From contig JBBHKE010001973.1 of the NCBI GenBank assembly GCA_037447655.1, positions 1,083,954 to 1,147,953 on the forward strand: a stretch of 64,000 nucleotides of DNA, given 5' to 3'. Position 1 is the first letter of the stretch. Each line of letters begins with the position of its first letter. Source of the stretch: Zygnema cylindricum. Taxonomy: Eukaryota; Streptophyta; Zygnematophyceae; Zygnematales; Zygnemataceae. Made by a program: the position numbers and the translations under genes. A model generated the notes under the pieces. The model was not told where the DNA came from. It made no database searches and saw nothing but the letters and a program-made list of their open reading frames with translations. Of the stretch, positions 1-9,077 are shown piece by piece.

Positions 1-52
1 ATTGATGGATGGACGACAATAGAGGGAGAAAAACCTCATGAGAAAGAAAAAA

Positions 53-59
<7 letters not shown>

Positions 60-142
<83 letters not shown>

Positions 143-233
143 AGAGAGGAGAGAGAGAAAAAGAGAGAGGGAGAGAGAGAAAGAGAGGGAGAGACAGAGA
201 GAGAAGGGGAGAGAGAGAGGGAGGGAGAGAGAG
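60..233. repeat. (GA)n microsatellite
   Basis: Near-pure GA dinucleotide repeat with a few AAAA or GGG interruptions. It lies downstream of the last POLA1 exon seen, so it is intronic if the gene continues beyond the window start. The long Arg-Glu open frames across it are repeat artefacts. From 234 to 682 the sequence is A-rich and AT-rich and I see no gene in it. Confidence 0.9.
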
Positions 234-682
234 ACACCTCCATATTCAAGTTGTTCTGTACCAAATCGACTGTACTTTGTAAAATTTCACGACCCTGTTC
301 AAAAAAAGGAGAAAAAAAAAAAGTTATCTTTAATTGTTACGAGTAGTTCAAGATTGTTTGGATAAAAATAAAAAAAAGGACAAAAAGCGGAAATAAAAAG
401 ACAAAAAACAAAAGACGAACGAAAAAGGCGAGAAAATGAAAAGAAAAAAAAGGTAATCCGAAAAATGCTCCATATCAAATTCAAGAAACTGAAAAAAGAA
501 ACAAAAAGGGGAAAAAATATCATAATAGTAAATAGTTAGTAATAACATAACAGTAATAAATAGATAATAGCAATATAATAATAATGAATAGATAAGAAGA
601 TAATATAACAATATCATAAAAACATCATACTCATGAATATATAATAAAATAATACCCTTAAAAAAATTATTGTTAAATGTAC

Positions 683-755
683 CTGAAAAGTGATGAGTTC
701 CGCCAAAGGTTTTGCAAAAAACCGAGAATTATTGAAACCAAGGCATCCGTACATG
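683..755 (-). CDS. POLA1: DNA polymerase alpha catalytic subunit, exon e15 (SMYG block)
   Basis: This 73-nt exon encodes one base plus 24 codons beginning MYGCLGFNNSRFFAKPLAEL. The family B polymerase region III motif (KLTANSMYGCLGF in the family) is completed by joining it to exon e14: e14 ends in AG and this exon starts with C, giving AGC (Ser). The acceptor is CTCTTCCAG at 757-756. The donor is TTTTCAG|GTACAT at 683, in phase 0. The block lines the nucleotide-binding and primer-template site of the nuclear replicative polymerase that extends RNA primers with primase. The rest of the catalytic domain should lie beyond the start of the window. Confidence 0.93.
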
Positions 756-757
756 CT

Positions 758-1064
758 GGAAGAGGGTGGAGGGAGAGAGAGAGGGAGAAGGAGAGGGAGA
801 GGGAGAGGAAGAGGGAGAGGAAGAGAGATAAGGTAGGAGAGGAGGAAAAGAAGCATGAAGAGAAATATGGAATAAATGGAAAAATGGAAGATGGAGATGG
901 AAGAGAAGGGAGAGACTGGAATGGATATGGACAATGGAAAATGGAGATAAAGAGAGAGAGAGAGAGAGAGTTCGAAAAAGATCAAAAGAAAGATAAAGAG
1001 AGACAAATCGAGAAAACATGAGACAAATCTCAAAGGAGAAAAAAATCCCAAGAGAGACAAATTT

Positions 1065-1117
<53 letters not shown>

Positions 1118-1517
1118 AAAACAAATATCTCAAGTCTCAAAACCCTACGACAAATCTCAAGAGAGAGAGAGAAAAATCACAGGGGAGAGTTGCAAGAGGG
1201 AGACAAATCTCAAAACAAAGACAAATTTCAAGAGAGAAAATTCCCAAGAGAGAAATTTCAAGAGAGAGGGAGAGAGAGAGAGAGAGATAGATCATGGAAG
1301 AGACAAATCTCAAGAGTGAGACAAGTCTCAAAAACAGAGAAAAATCCCAAGAGAGAAAAATCTCAAGAGAAAAAGAAGTCACGAGAGACAAAAAATCCCA
1401 AGGAGACAATTGTAAGAGGGAGAGAAATCCCACGAGAGAGACAAATACTAAGTGAGGGAGAGATCTCAAGAGAGAAAATCCACACAAGAGCAAATCCCAG
1501 GGACGAGAGGACAAATC

Positions 1518-1560
<43 letters not shown>

Positions 1561-1672
1561 CATAAGAGAGAGTGAGAGAGAGAGAGACAGAGAGAGAGGG
1601 CAAGAGAGGGAGAAAGGAGGAGTGGGAGAGATAAATTGCAAGGACGAGACAATCTAGAGAGGAACAAATGTC
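758..1672. repeat. GA-rich intron, polypyrimidine on the sense (minus) strand
   Basis: Purine-rich tract with pure (GA)n cores near 950-970, 1063-1114 and 1519-1557. Read on the POLA1 sense strand it is a CT-rich stretch of about 900 nt ending at the e15 acceptor, so it acts as an extremely long polypyrimidine tract. It also contains a degenerate tandem motif (ATCTCAAGAGAGA-like). No coding content is supported. Confidence 0.85.
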
Positions 1673-1897
1673 ATAAGAGTCAAATAAGAGTGCAAGTCCC
1701 TCTTAACCTCTTTCCTCTCCCTCCATTTTCAATCTCTCTCTCCCCATTCTAACTTTCACTCTACCGCTTAACTCCTGCTCTCCTTTCTCCTCTCCCTCTC
1801 CGAATGTGGTTTGCTCCTTCACCCTCCATCTCTGTCCTTCTCTCTCTCTCCCTTTCCTGCCCCCCTCCATCTGCCTCCTTCCCATCCCTCTCCCCAT
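1673..1897. repeat. CT-rich low-complexity intron
   Basis: Pyrimidine-rich, therefore GA-rich on the POLA1 sense strand. It lies downstream of the e14 donor and its edge repeats. No gene seen. Confidence 0.7.
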
Positions 1898-2107
1898 CCC
1901 ACCTATTTGCTGTCAGCTCTTGCGTCCTTCCTCTCCCTCTCTCCCTCTGCCGCTCTCACCTGTTCATTGTGAGTTTTTGCCTCCTTCCTTTCCCTCTCCC
2001 TCTCCCTCTCCCCCTCACCCTCTCCCCATCTCACGGGTTTGCCGTGAGTTTTTGCAACCTCCCTCTCCCTCTCCCCCTCGCACCTGTTCGCTGTGAGTTT
2101 TGCATCC
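1898..2107 (-). repeat. Tandem copies of the e14 3' edge plus its 5' splice site
   Basis: Four degenerate copies of the last 25-30 nt of exon e14 and its donor lie just downstream of the exon, at about 2107-2081, 2058-2031, 1983-1956 and 1927-1898. They are spaced 50-75 bp apart and separated by GA-rich (sense) filler. The copy at 2107-2081 still reads AKLTAN followed by AG|GTGCGAG, so its splice donor is plausible. The copy at 1983-1956 keeps AG|GTGAGA. The others are decayed. The true exon is the most upstream copy in the direction of transcription. Confidence 0.85.
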
Positions 2108-2145
2108 TTCCTCTCCCTCTCTCCCTCTCCCTCTCCCCGTCTCAC

Positions 2146-2267
2146 CTGTTCGCTGTTAGCTTCAGTGCCTGCTGTCTTATATCCAGTCTCTGCCGACTCT
2201 CCCTATCCCTCTCCCCCCTCATCAGCGCTTTCACTTGTCTCCGCCTCTCCACCAGACCGCGGATCAC
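2146..2267 (-). CDS. POLA1: DNA polymerase alpha catalytic subunit, exon e14 (KLTAN block)
   Basis: This 122-nt exon has 40 codons plus AG. The product starts [16 protein letters not shown] and ends [10 protein letters not shown], the conserved stretch preceding SMYG in eukaryotic POLA1. The lysine of KLTAN belongs to motif B, which contacts the incoming nucleotide. The acceptor is CCTCTCCCAG at 2270-2268 after a long CT microsatellite. The donor is AACAG|GTGAGAC at 2146/2145. It starts in phase 0, matching the end of e13, and ends in phase 2, matching e15. The phases agree on both sides. Confidence 0.95.
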
Positions 2268-2270
2268 CTG

Positions 2271-2288
2271 GGAGAGGGAGAGAGAGAG

Positions 2289-2382
<94 letters not shown>
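2271..2382. repeat. (GA)n microsatellite serving as the e14 polypyrimidine tract
   Basis: An almost pure GA repeat of about 110 bp directly abuts the e14 acceptor. On the minus strand it is (CT)n, so the microsatellite itself supplies the polypyrimidine tract of the 3' splice site. Upstream, 2383-3046 is intron: AT-rich and GA-rich sequence with CCCTAA-like words at 2879-2960 and no exon found. Confidence 0.85.
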
Positions 2383-2385
<3 letters not shown>

Positions 2386-3046
2386 CAGAGATATTGAATT
2401 GGAAGTCATGGCAGCGGAGAAAATGCAGGAAAGGACAGGTGAAGAAAAGGCAAAATAAATTATTGCCGGAACAATTAAAAAATATAAAAATCACAAGGAA
2501 GAAATAAAAAAACTAAAGTGGTAAGTGAGAATGTCACGTAGACAATCTGATCTGCAGCTTTTGGCTTCTTTTAACATATAGGACAAAGGGCAAAGTCTCC
2601 TTTCGTAGGTAGAAACAGGATCAAATCTGAAGGAGAAAAAAAACGGAAAGTAAAATCTAAAACTGAATCTAAAACAGAGGTGCAGAGAGAGAGAGAGATA
2701 GCGAGAAATAGAATTATAGAAAACGTTATTTAAGACTGAAGCCAATAGGCTAGAGCGAAGGAGAATAAGGAAAAATGGAGAATTCCAACAAGAGAAAGAG
2801 GGAGAGAGAGGGGGAGAGAGAGGGGAGAGGGGGAGAAAGAGTGGGGGAGAGAGAGAGAGAGAGAGAGAGGGAGAGAAAACCCTAGTTTAAGAGACCCTCA
2901 TTGTAAAAAACCCTGACTTTTTTAACCCAAAACCCTAATTTCAAAACCCTGATTTAGAAAAAGCCCTTATTTTTGGACAGACCTGTTTGGAACCTTCAAA
3001 AAGAAAAAAAACATGCATAAAAAATCCACACTAATTAAGAACTCAC

Positions 3047-3538
3047 CTGAGGCAAAACTCCAGGAGGATCCAAAGGGGGAAGGGGAGGGATGAGTCCTCC
3101 CTCCGTATCTCTCTTCACCGTAGTAAAACAAATATTGTATTCTTGAATAATTGATGGGTATAAACTGTTAAAATCCAATAATACCACATATTTATCATAT
3201 AGCCCCTTTTTCGGTTCCAATACTAAACCACCGGCATAAGCAGGGCCCTTCTTTTTTCCTCCTCGCCCTCCCCCTCTCCCCGCTCCCACCCCTCCTCCCA
3301 CTCCCTCTCCCTCCTCGATTTCGAGATCGATATAAGTGTTTGTATCTTCTTCCGGGAGTTCCTCTTGTTCCTGAATATTTTCCTTGTCGGGAACGGTTTT
3401 TTTTTTCTTCTGCCCGTGTTTTCGGGCAGCCTCAATTTCCTTCTCTTTTTCTTTTGCGGTCAGCTTGTCGGGCAGAATAAATTTTCGGCGATGGAATTCG
3501 TGAAGAAGAAGATACTCGATTCGTTGAGCTCGGGCACC
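3047..3538 (-). CDS. POLA1: DNA polymerase alpha catalytic subunit, exon e13 (motif A)
   Basis: This 492-nt exon (164 codons, phase 0 at both ends) starts [20 protein letters not shown]. It continues through a Lys/Glu-rich linker and a Gly-rich spacer into [20 protein letters not shown] and then [29 protein letters not shown] is family B motif A, whose Asp binds a catalytic metal. The acceptor is CCTCTTGTTTTAG at 3540-3539. The donor is CCTCAG|GTGAGT at 3047. The residue order agrees with plant POLA1, including the Gly/Lys-rich insertion before AYAGGLVL. The Gly-rich spacer ([14 protein letters not shown]) is encoded by a CT-rich microsatellite-like stretch. Confidence 0.96.
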
Positions 3539-3540
3539 CT

Positions 3541-3605
3541 AAAACAAGAGGGAGGGAGAGAGAGAGAGAGAGGGGGGGGAGAGAGAGAGAGAGAGAGAGA
3601 GAGAA
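3541..3605. repeat. (GA)n microsatellite at the e13 acceptor
   Basis: GA repeat immediately upstream of e13 on the sense strand, where it reads (CT)n and forms the polypyrimidine tract before TTGTTTTAG. The stretch 3606-3817 is intron with CT-rich and C-rich sequence and no gene. Confidence 0.8.
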
Positions 3606-3817
3606 ATAATTATGGCCTAAACTTGATATAGCTCCATCATCTCCTCCTCCTCCACATCCTCCCCCCCCCTCCCTTTTTCACCTACCTCTTCCCCTACCTT
3701 CCCCTCCCACCTTCCCCCCAACCACCACTTCTCCCTCTCCCTACCCTCCGTTGGATGTGTTAGAATCGGCGATATTCAAATAATCGCTAGGGCGCCAAAG
3801 TGTTAACTTTGGAAAAT

Positions 3818-3888
3818 GGCCAAGCCGGGGTTCGAACCCGGGACCTGTGTGAACCGTACACTAGCTCTACCAACTGAGCTACCCGGCC
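3818..3888 (-). tRNA. tRNA-like gene or pseudogene (anticodon position reads GGT)
   Basis: A 71-nt cloverleaf can be drawn on the minus strand. The acceptor arm pairs GGCCGGG with CTTGGCC using two G-U pairs. The D arm is GCTC/GAGC (box A-like TAGCTCAGTTGGTAG). The T arm is CCGGG-TTCGAAC-CCCGG (box B). The next base could be discriminator A and is followed by TTTT, a pol III terminator. The anticodon stem is imperfect (A-A outer pair) and the loop ACGGTTC lacks the universal U33. It is therefore a degenerate tRNA or a tRNA-derived SINE head rather than a certain functional tRNA. By position 34-36 it would be Thr(GGU). It lies inside a POLA1 intron in the sense orientation. Confidence 0.5.
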
Positions 3889-4039
3889 GATGTGTACGCA
3901 AGCGCCAAATACCGAATTTATACGGCGATGAGCGGCGCACTGGCGAACCAGCTTACAGCGCGATACACACGTGTGGAGTCCAAAGTGGACAATTCTCCAA
4001 CAGGATGAACTCCACTTGCCAGCCGGATGTGCCACTCGC

Positions 4040-4415
4040 CCCCCTCTCTCTTCTCTCCTCCTTCCTCACCTCCCCCTCCCCTTCTTCCTCACCCTCACCC
4101 TCCCCCTCTCCCTCCCCCTCTCCCTCCTGTTCTCCCTTTCCATCCCCCGCCCCCTGCTGGGTCTTGCCCGAGGTTCCCACTGAGAGTTGTGAAACCTCCC
4201 CCTCCCTCTCTCTCCCTCTCCCCCACCCCTCTCCTCTCTCTCCCTCCCTCCCTCCCTCTCGCTCTCCCTCCCTATCTTTCCCCCCACCTGTAATGTCTTT
4301 CTCCACAGGTTCCCAGTGCCGTGAGGTTTCCCGCCCTCTCTCTCCCTCACTACTTTTCCCCTCCCTCTCTCTCTTTCGCATCCCCTCTCCCTCCTCTCTC
4401 CCTCTCTCTCCCTCT
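4040..4415. repeat. CT-rich intron with two e12-edge remnants
   Basis: Pyrimidine-rich (GA-rich on the sense strand) intron between the sequencing gap and e13. Embedded on the minus strand are two related fragments. The one at 4334-4288 reads TGNLWRKTLQ followed by CAG|GTGGGG. The one near 4200-4165 reads TTLSGNL and then diverges. Plant POLA1 has SGNLWNKTLQ immediately before GARAQR, the start of e13, so these are the 3' edge of the preceding exon and a decayed tandem copy of it. Confidence 0.75.
4288..4334 (-). pseudogene. POLA1: POLA1 e12 3'-edge fragment with splice donor
   Basis: The fragment encodes PHGTGNLWRKTLQ then CAG|GTGGGG, in phase 0, which is compatible with the phase-0 start of e13. 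No acceptor or upstream coding sequence is attached; the sequence before it is a GA-rich repeat on the sense strand. By the pattern seen at e14 and e9 this looks like a downstream decoy copy. The true exon would then lie further upstream, inside the adjacent 477-base gap. It may instead be the real exon end. Confidence 0.6.
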
Positions 4416-4892
4416 NNNNNNNNNNNNNNNNNNNNNNNNNNNNNNNNNNNNNNNNNNNNNNNNNNNNNNNNNNNNNNNNNNNNNNNNNNNNNNNNNNNNN
4501 NNNNNNNNNNNNNNNNNNNNNNNNNNNNNNNNNNNNNNNNNNNNNNNNNNNNNNNNNNNNNNNNNNNNNNNNNNNNNNNNNNNNNNNNNNNNNNNNNNNN
4601 NNNNNNNNNNNNNNNNNNNNNNNNNNNNNNNNNNNNNNNNNNNNNNNNNNNNNNNNNNNNNNNNNNNNNNNNNNNNNNNNNNNNNNNNNNNNNNNNNNNN
4701 NNNNNNNNNNNNNNNNNNNNNNNNNNNNNNNNNNNNNNNNNNNNNNNNNNNNNNNNNNNNNNNNNNNNNNNNNNNNNNNNNNNNNNNNNNNNNNNNNNNN
4801 NNNNNNNNNNNNNNNNNNNNNNNNNNNNNNNNNNNNNNNNNNNNNNNNNNNNNNNNNNNNNNNNNNNNNNNNNNNNNNNNNNNNNNNNNNNN
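4416..4892. other. Assembly gap (477 N)
   Basis: Run of undetermined bases flanked by CT repeats on the left and T-rich sequence on the right. Open frames running through it are meaningless. The missing exon before e13 (e12) is expected here or nearby. Confidence 0.99.
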
Positions 4893-5297
4893 CTTTTGCA
4901 TTACAGTTTTTTGTAACCTTTTTTTTTTTTCATGTTTTTTTTTTTTTTTTGACATTACGTTTTCTCTTTTCTGATTGGTCCTCTAGTTTGTTCATAAGTT
5001 TGCGAGGGAATAATGTCTTGTACGGTTCACGTCCGTGCGCTTCGTTTCGTAATTCTTCAAAAACGAAAAAGTGCATTCCGAACATGATGTCCGATGGCGG
5101 ACGGCAGTTGCCTTTTGCTATCCGCAGCTGTCAAGTTTGACGCTTAAAATTGCAACTTTTGTACGCCGCTACGCTCCAAAACTGTCGGAACCTACCGTCC
5201 CAACCGTCACCGCCGCGTTTTTTGTCATTTTATGAAATTTGGCGTACGGATCCCAAAATTTATGACATCATTTTCCCATTTTTCCAAGTGTGAACCA
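4893..5297. other. Intronic stretch, no gene seen
   Basis: T-rich start, then mixed sequence with several GTACGG/CCGTAC words typical of the repeats further right in the window. No exon block of POLA1 could be recognised. Confidence 0.5.
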
Positions 5298-5635
5298 CGC
5301 AATTGATGCTACCGGTAACACTCTTCAACCATCCAAGAGAGATCCCAAGTTCGCCCAACATTTCATTTATCCACAAAGGCACCTTACATGCCCGGCTATG
5401 TGTTTTCCTCTATCGAAGGAACGACACAGTTGGTTGTAGAGCAAACGAAATGAGACTGTCCCCTCGTCAAACATGAACACATGTCTGAACGTGGATTTTC
5501 TCGGATCGAAATTTTTGCTCCACTATACGTCGCAATATCCTTCATACTCCAACGATTCACTATCCGATTTGGACACAAGAGCGATATCAATTGTACCCCC
5601 CAAGTAGCGGAATATAAGCTTTTGGTAACCCTCTA
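5298..5635. repeat. Dispersed repeat R, copy 1
   Basis: This stretch of about 340 bp recurs at 58680-59010 with few differences, and partly at 56755-56960. Shared landmarks are CTTCAACCATCCAAGAG, TTACATGCCCGGC, CTATACGTCGCAATATCC and CAAGTAGCGGAATATAAGC. It ends next to the Copia remnant at 5.64 kb. It may be LTR sequence, but its terminal bases are not clear. Confidence 0.7.
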
Positions 5636-5639
5636 ACAC

Positions 5640-7391
5640 CAATCTCATTCTTCCCTCCTCTACCCTTGCCAGAACCACCTCCAGCCCTTCCCTCACATCA
5701 AGCTCCTTACCTCTCCAACGAACCCTCTCAAATCCTTACTCCCTCTCACCCATCAGACTGTGCCCGTATCGAAGCCCGGCGCGCAGCCCATGGCGTCGCT
5801 AACATCGCCACTTTCGATGTACCTTCATCTTTCGCTGCTGCCATGGCCGGTCCCAATGCCGGGGAATGGAAGACAGCGACATATGCGGAATTCGCCTCCC
5901 TTCAAAAAAATGGCACTTGGGAGCTTACACCTCTTCCCCATGGCCGTAAGGTCATCGGCTCTAAATTGGTCTTTAGAGTGACGACCAAATCTGACGGCAC
6001 ACTGGATCGGTTTAAAGCCAGATTCGTTGCTAAGGGTTTTCTTCAACGGGAGGGCCGTGACTTCACCGAGACTTATGCACCCGTCGCAAAATTCGCCTCA
6101 ATCCGCATTCTTCTCTCCCTCGCCGCCTCTCAAGACTGGCATGTACATCAAATTGATGTTCAGACGGCATTCCTCTATGGTGCACTGAAGAAGACATATT
6201 TGTCGGACAACCCGAAGGATATATCACCCAAGGCACTGAGCCTCTTGTCTGTCATCTTCTCAAATCCCTCTACAGTTTGTAGCAAGCTCCTCGCTTTTGG
6301 AGCGAGCACCTTGAAGCCATTCTTATCCGTGAGGGATTCTGTAAGCTTGCGGACGACTTTGGAATCTACTTCAATGGTAAAACCGACTCCCTTATAATCA
6401 TCATCATTTATGTCGATGACCTTGTCCTCTCCAGTCCCTCTCTGTCTGCCCTGCAAGTCAAAGCCATGCTGAATTCCCATTTTGCAATGAAAGTCAAAGC
6501 CATGCTGAATTCCCATTTTGCAATGACAGATTTAGGGGAACTAGAGTATTGTCTCGGCATTTTAGTTTCCCGCGACCGTCCAGCCAAAACCCTGCACCTA
6601 TCTCAGGAAAAGTATATCTCTGAAGTCCTAGATAGGTTCTCCATGTCCCAGTGCACTCCTGTCTCCACTCCACTAGATGCCAACACCAAGCTCATTGTAA
6701 ACTCTGGTGGGCCTGTCCATGGAGATATTCATGACTTATATCGCTTCATCGTCGGCAGTCTCATGTATGCCATGACTGGCACTTGGCCAGACATTGCTCT
6801 AGCGGTCGGGCAGCTGAGTAAGTTTGTTTCTAACCCTACCCCTGAGCACCTCCTGGCGGCTAAGCGAGTCCTCCGCTATCTACAAGGCACCAAGTCCCTC
6901 CGCCTTACCTTCTCTGGCGGCGTCTCTCCTACTCTCATTGGCTTTTGCGATGCGGAATGAGGGGGAGACACCCGCCGCTCCACCTCTGGTGTCTGCTTCT
7001 CACTCGGAGGAGTTTATGTCTCCTGGGCCTCCAAAAAGCAACCCACTGTTGCCTTATCCTCAACTGAGGCTGAATATATGGCAGCGACACATGCTGCCAA
7101 GGAAGCAATCTAGCTCCGATCTCTCCTTGCAAACCTCAATTTCCACAGATCTCCCCAACTCAGATATTCTGTGACTCCCAAGGTGCCCTAGCTCTAATGA
7201 GCAATCCGGTTCATCACCGACGAACCAAGCACATAGACGTTCAATTTCACTTTACTCGGGAAACTATCGCGGTTGGAACTCTCACCTTCCAATATTGCCA
7301 GACTTCTCTCCAGATGGCGGACTTCCTTACCAAGTCTCTTCATCGACCTCTGTTCGAATTACATCGAGCTTCTGCTGGTCTTACCTTCTAA
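5640..7391 (+). pseudogene. Copia remnant 0: reverse transcriptase-RNase H, frameshifted
   Basis: Ty1/copia pol 3' half inserted antisense to POLA1. Readable blocks in order are: a linker; the RT N-terminus (GTWELTPLPHGRKVIGSKLV, ARFVAKGF, ETYAPVAKFASIR); the active-site block IIIYVDDLVLSS near 6402-6437; the thumb (MTDLGELEYCLGILVSRDR); and RNase H ([20 protein letters not shown]). A frameshift near 6185 and stops at 6958, 7110 and later break it. A 36-37 bp tandem duplication (about 6455-6526) repeats VKAMLNSHFAM in frame. gag, protease and integrase are absent. Its residues differ clearly from the Copia elements at 32-41 kb, so it is another lineage. Confidence 0.9.
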
Positions 7392-8186
7392 CAAAGAGAA
7401 GGGGTGTTAGAAAAGTAGTCTTTGATAGAAGCTAGTTTTCTGACAATGTTTTTAAATATCGAAATTCTAAATTCTGTCTTCTAGGATTTCGATATTCAGT
7501 AACTGAGCAGTCTGTTGTAGTATCTAGGATTGCTATAATTCTGTCTTTCTATGTTCTACAGTCAATAGATTTCTACGTGATTAGATTCTGGTCAAGATCT
7601 GTTTATAAATCTTGACCGTGGCTCTTGACCGAAAGGTCAAGTGCCTCTTCAGAACAAGAAAGTACATCTAGTTCTCGAGAGGTCACTCTCGAGATATTTT
7701 CCCTATTTAGCTTGTCCTTTCTTCTTGTTTTGTAACAGTTTTTTATTTTATCAAAAACATAACTTTTCTGTCCACTTTCTTTCCACTCTATTTGTCACCA
7801 TGACTTCACATTCAATACTTGACTTCCCCACGGACCGACACGTGTGCCTGGAGTGTACTCAACCAGTGTACTCCCTTCGGACTTACATACCACACTAAAA
7901 ACCTTTCTACGACAAATCAGCTTGCACACAAAAACGACTAAGTCCGGAATCTCTTTCTCACACACGAGATATAGAGAGGACTAAAGGTTTCCAAAACAAC
8001 ACATATCTCAAAATAGTTTACTTTAAGGAGTATGACATTCAGAAAAATATGAATGACTCTGTTGCTCACCACCGTACAATTTAGTAACTTTGTTTTATTG
8101 CCATTTTAGATGAAATGGTACATTCGTCTTGAAAAAAATATAACTTTAGTGTGAATTGTAAATGATTACAAAAATCTGAGACAAAA
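7392..8186. other. Probable 3' LTR-like sequence, then unassigned intron
   Basis: After the end of the Copia reading frame a purine tract (AAAGAGAAGGGG) precedes TGTTAGAAAAGTAG, the usual polypurine tract and TG start of a 3' LTR at about 7408. A TATAAA lies at about 7602 and a palindrome around CTCGAGAGGTCACTCTCGAG at 7674-7693. The 3' limit was not found. No gene is supported up to 8186. Confidence 0.45.
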
Positions 8187-8240
8187 CTACACCGCTAATC
8201 GTTTTTAGTGTCAAAGTCTTTTTCGCCACTTAAATCATCT
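8187..8240. mobile_element. Single end of a TACACCG-type MITE
   Basis: TACACCGCTAATCG followed by TTTTTAGTGTCAAAGTC matches the left terminus of the MITE family described at 13.2, 14.6, 16.2 and 28.4 kb. No matching right end is seen, so it is truncated, possibly by the small inverted-repeat element starting at 8247. Confidence 0.55.
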
Positions 8241-8246
8241 TTTCTC

Positions 8247-8350
8247 TGTGCACACTTGTCAGATTGTCAATCGGAGACTGCCAATAGGAAGGTGAGATTC
8301 ATGCCTTACAATAGCAGTCATCGGATTGACAATCCGACGAGTGTGCACAA
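8247..8350. mobile_element. 104-bp inverted-repeat element (MITE-like)
   Basis: Two arms of about 29 bp form an imperfect inverted repeat: TGTGCACACTTGTCAGATTG at 8247 and, read on the other strand from 8350, TTGTGCACACTCGTCGGATT. The arms enclose a loop of about 45 bp. The element is short enough to be a MITE or a stable hairpin. No second copy was seen in the window. Confidence 0.6.
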
Positions 8351-8364
8351 AGGCCTAACCCAAA

Positions 8365-8547
8365 CTTCTATTTCTAATTCCATTTTTTTTTCTAACTTTG
8401 TTTCCAATCCTTTTTTGGATGCTGATCTTCTATTTTTTTCCTATTTCTAATCTCAATTCTAACTCTAGTTCTAATCTTGAATCTATTTCTAATTAATATC
8501 TCTAATTTTATTTTTAGTCATATTTCTAACTCCAATTCTATCCATAT
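8365..8547. repeat. AT-rich block duplicated at 20388-20557
   Basis: About 180 bp (TTTCTAATT- and AACTCTAGTTCTAAT-type sequence) match 20388-20557 almost exactly. Here it lies downstream of POLA1 e8. There it lies between e5 of copy B and e9. This shows that the ancestral order was e8, this block, e9. From 8548 to 8911 the intron continues as degenerate CTAATTCTTATTT repeats. Confidence 0.8.
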
Positions 8548-8911
8548 ATCAAATTTTAAATTCCAATTCTCGTTTCCAATTATACTTTTAATTCTCACTC
8601 TTGTCCGACTTCAAAATTCTATCTCTAATCATATTTCCAATTCAAACATATCTATTCACTCCTAATTTAGTTCTCCAATAAATATTTAATTCTCCAATTA
8701 TTATTTGATTTTCTAATTCTTATTTAATTATCCAATTCTTTTTTGATTTTCTAATTTTTATTTGATTCTCCAATTCTTATTTGATTTTCTAAATTCTTAT
8801 TTAACTCTCCAATTCTTATTTAATTCCCCAATTCTCATTCAATTCCCCAACTCTCATTCAACTCTCCAATTCCAATTCTTGTTCTATTTCTTTTTCAGAA
8901 CGAATACTCAC

Positions 8912-9075
8912 CTTTTTTTTTTGCTTACTACCACTCCTCCCGATTTTTCATTTATTCGAGTAAGTTCCGTATCGAACCCGAATGGAAATATTCCTCCAGA
9001 TAATTTTCGAACCGCACTAAAATGCGCCAATTTCTTTCGAGTGTTCCATTCGGCCATAGCCATGGGACGGTCGAT
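8912..9075 (-). CDS. POLA1: DNA polymerase alpha catalytic subunit, exon e8
   Basis: This 164-nt exon (54 codons plus AG) begins IDRPMAMAEWNTRKKLAHFS. It continues AVRKLSGGIFPFGFDTELTR and ends NEKSGGVVVSKKK. Plant POLA1 has VRKLDGGIFP-GF at this point, just before the exonuclease-like domain. The acceptor is CTCCCTCGCAG at 9077-9076. The donor is AAAAAG|GTGAGT at 8912. It starts in phase 0, matching e7. It ends in phase 2, which fits only the start of e9 (T, giving AGT for Ser), yet e9 is found 11 kb upstream of it at 20 kb. Confidence 0.93.
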
Positions 9076-9077
9076 CT

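Noticed and set aside
38-1290. Long open frames of alternating Arg-Glu or Ser-Leu across GA/CT repeats (also at 2.2, 9.1, 12.4 and 16.7 kb)
   Set aside because: Every frame of a GA microsatellite is open. No start context, conserved block or splice partner supports a gene, apart from the POLA1 exons embedded among them.
3816-4916. Open frame of 366 codons through the N gap
   Set aside because: It consists mostly of undetermined bases and CT-repeat translation and overlaps the tRNA-like sequence.
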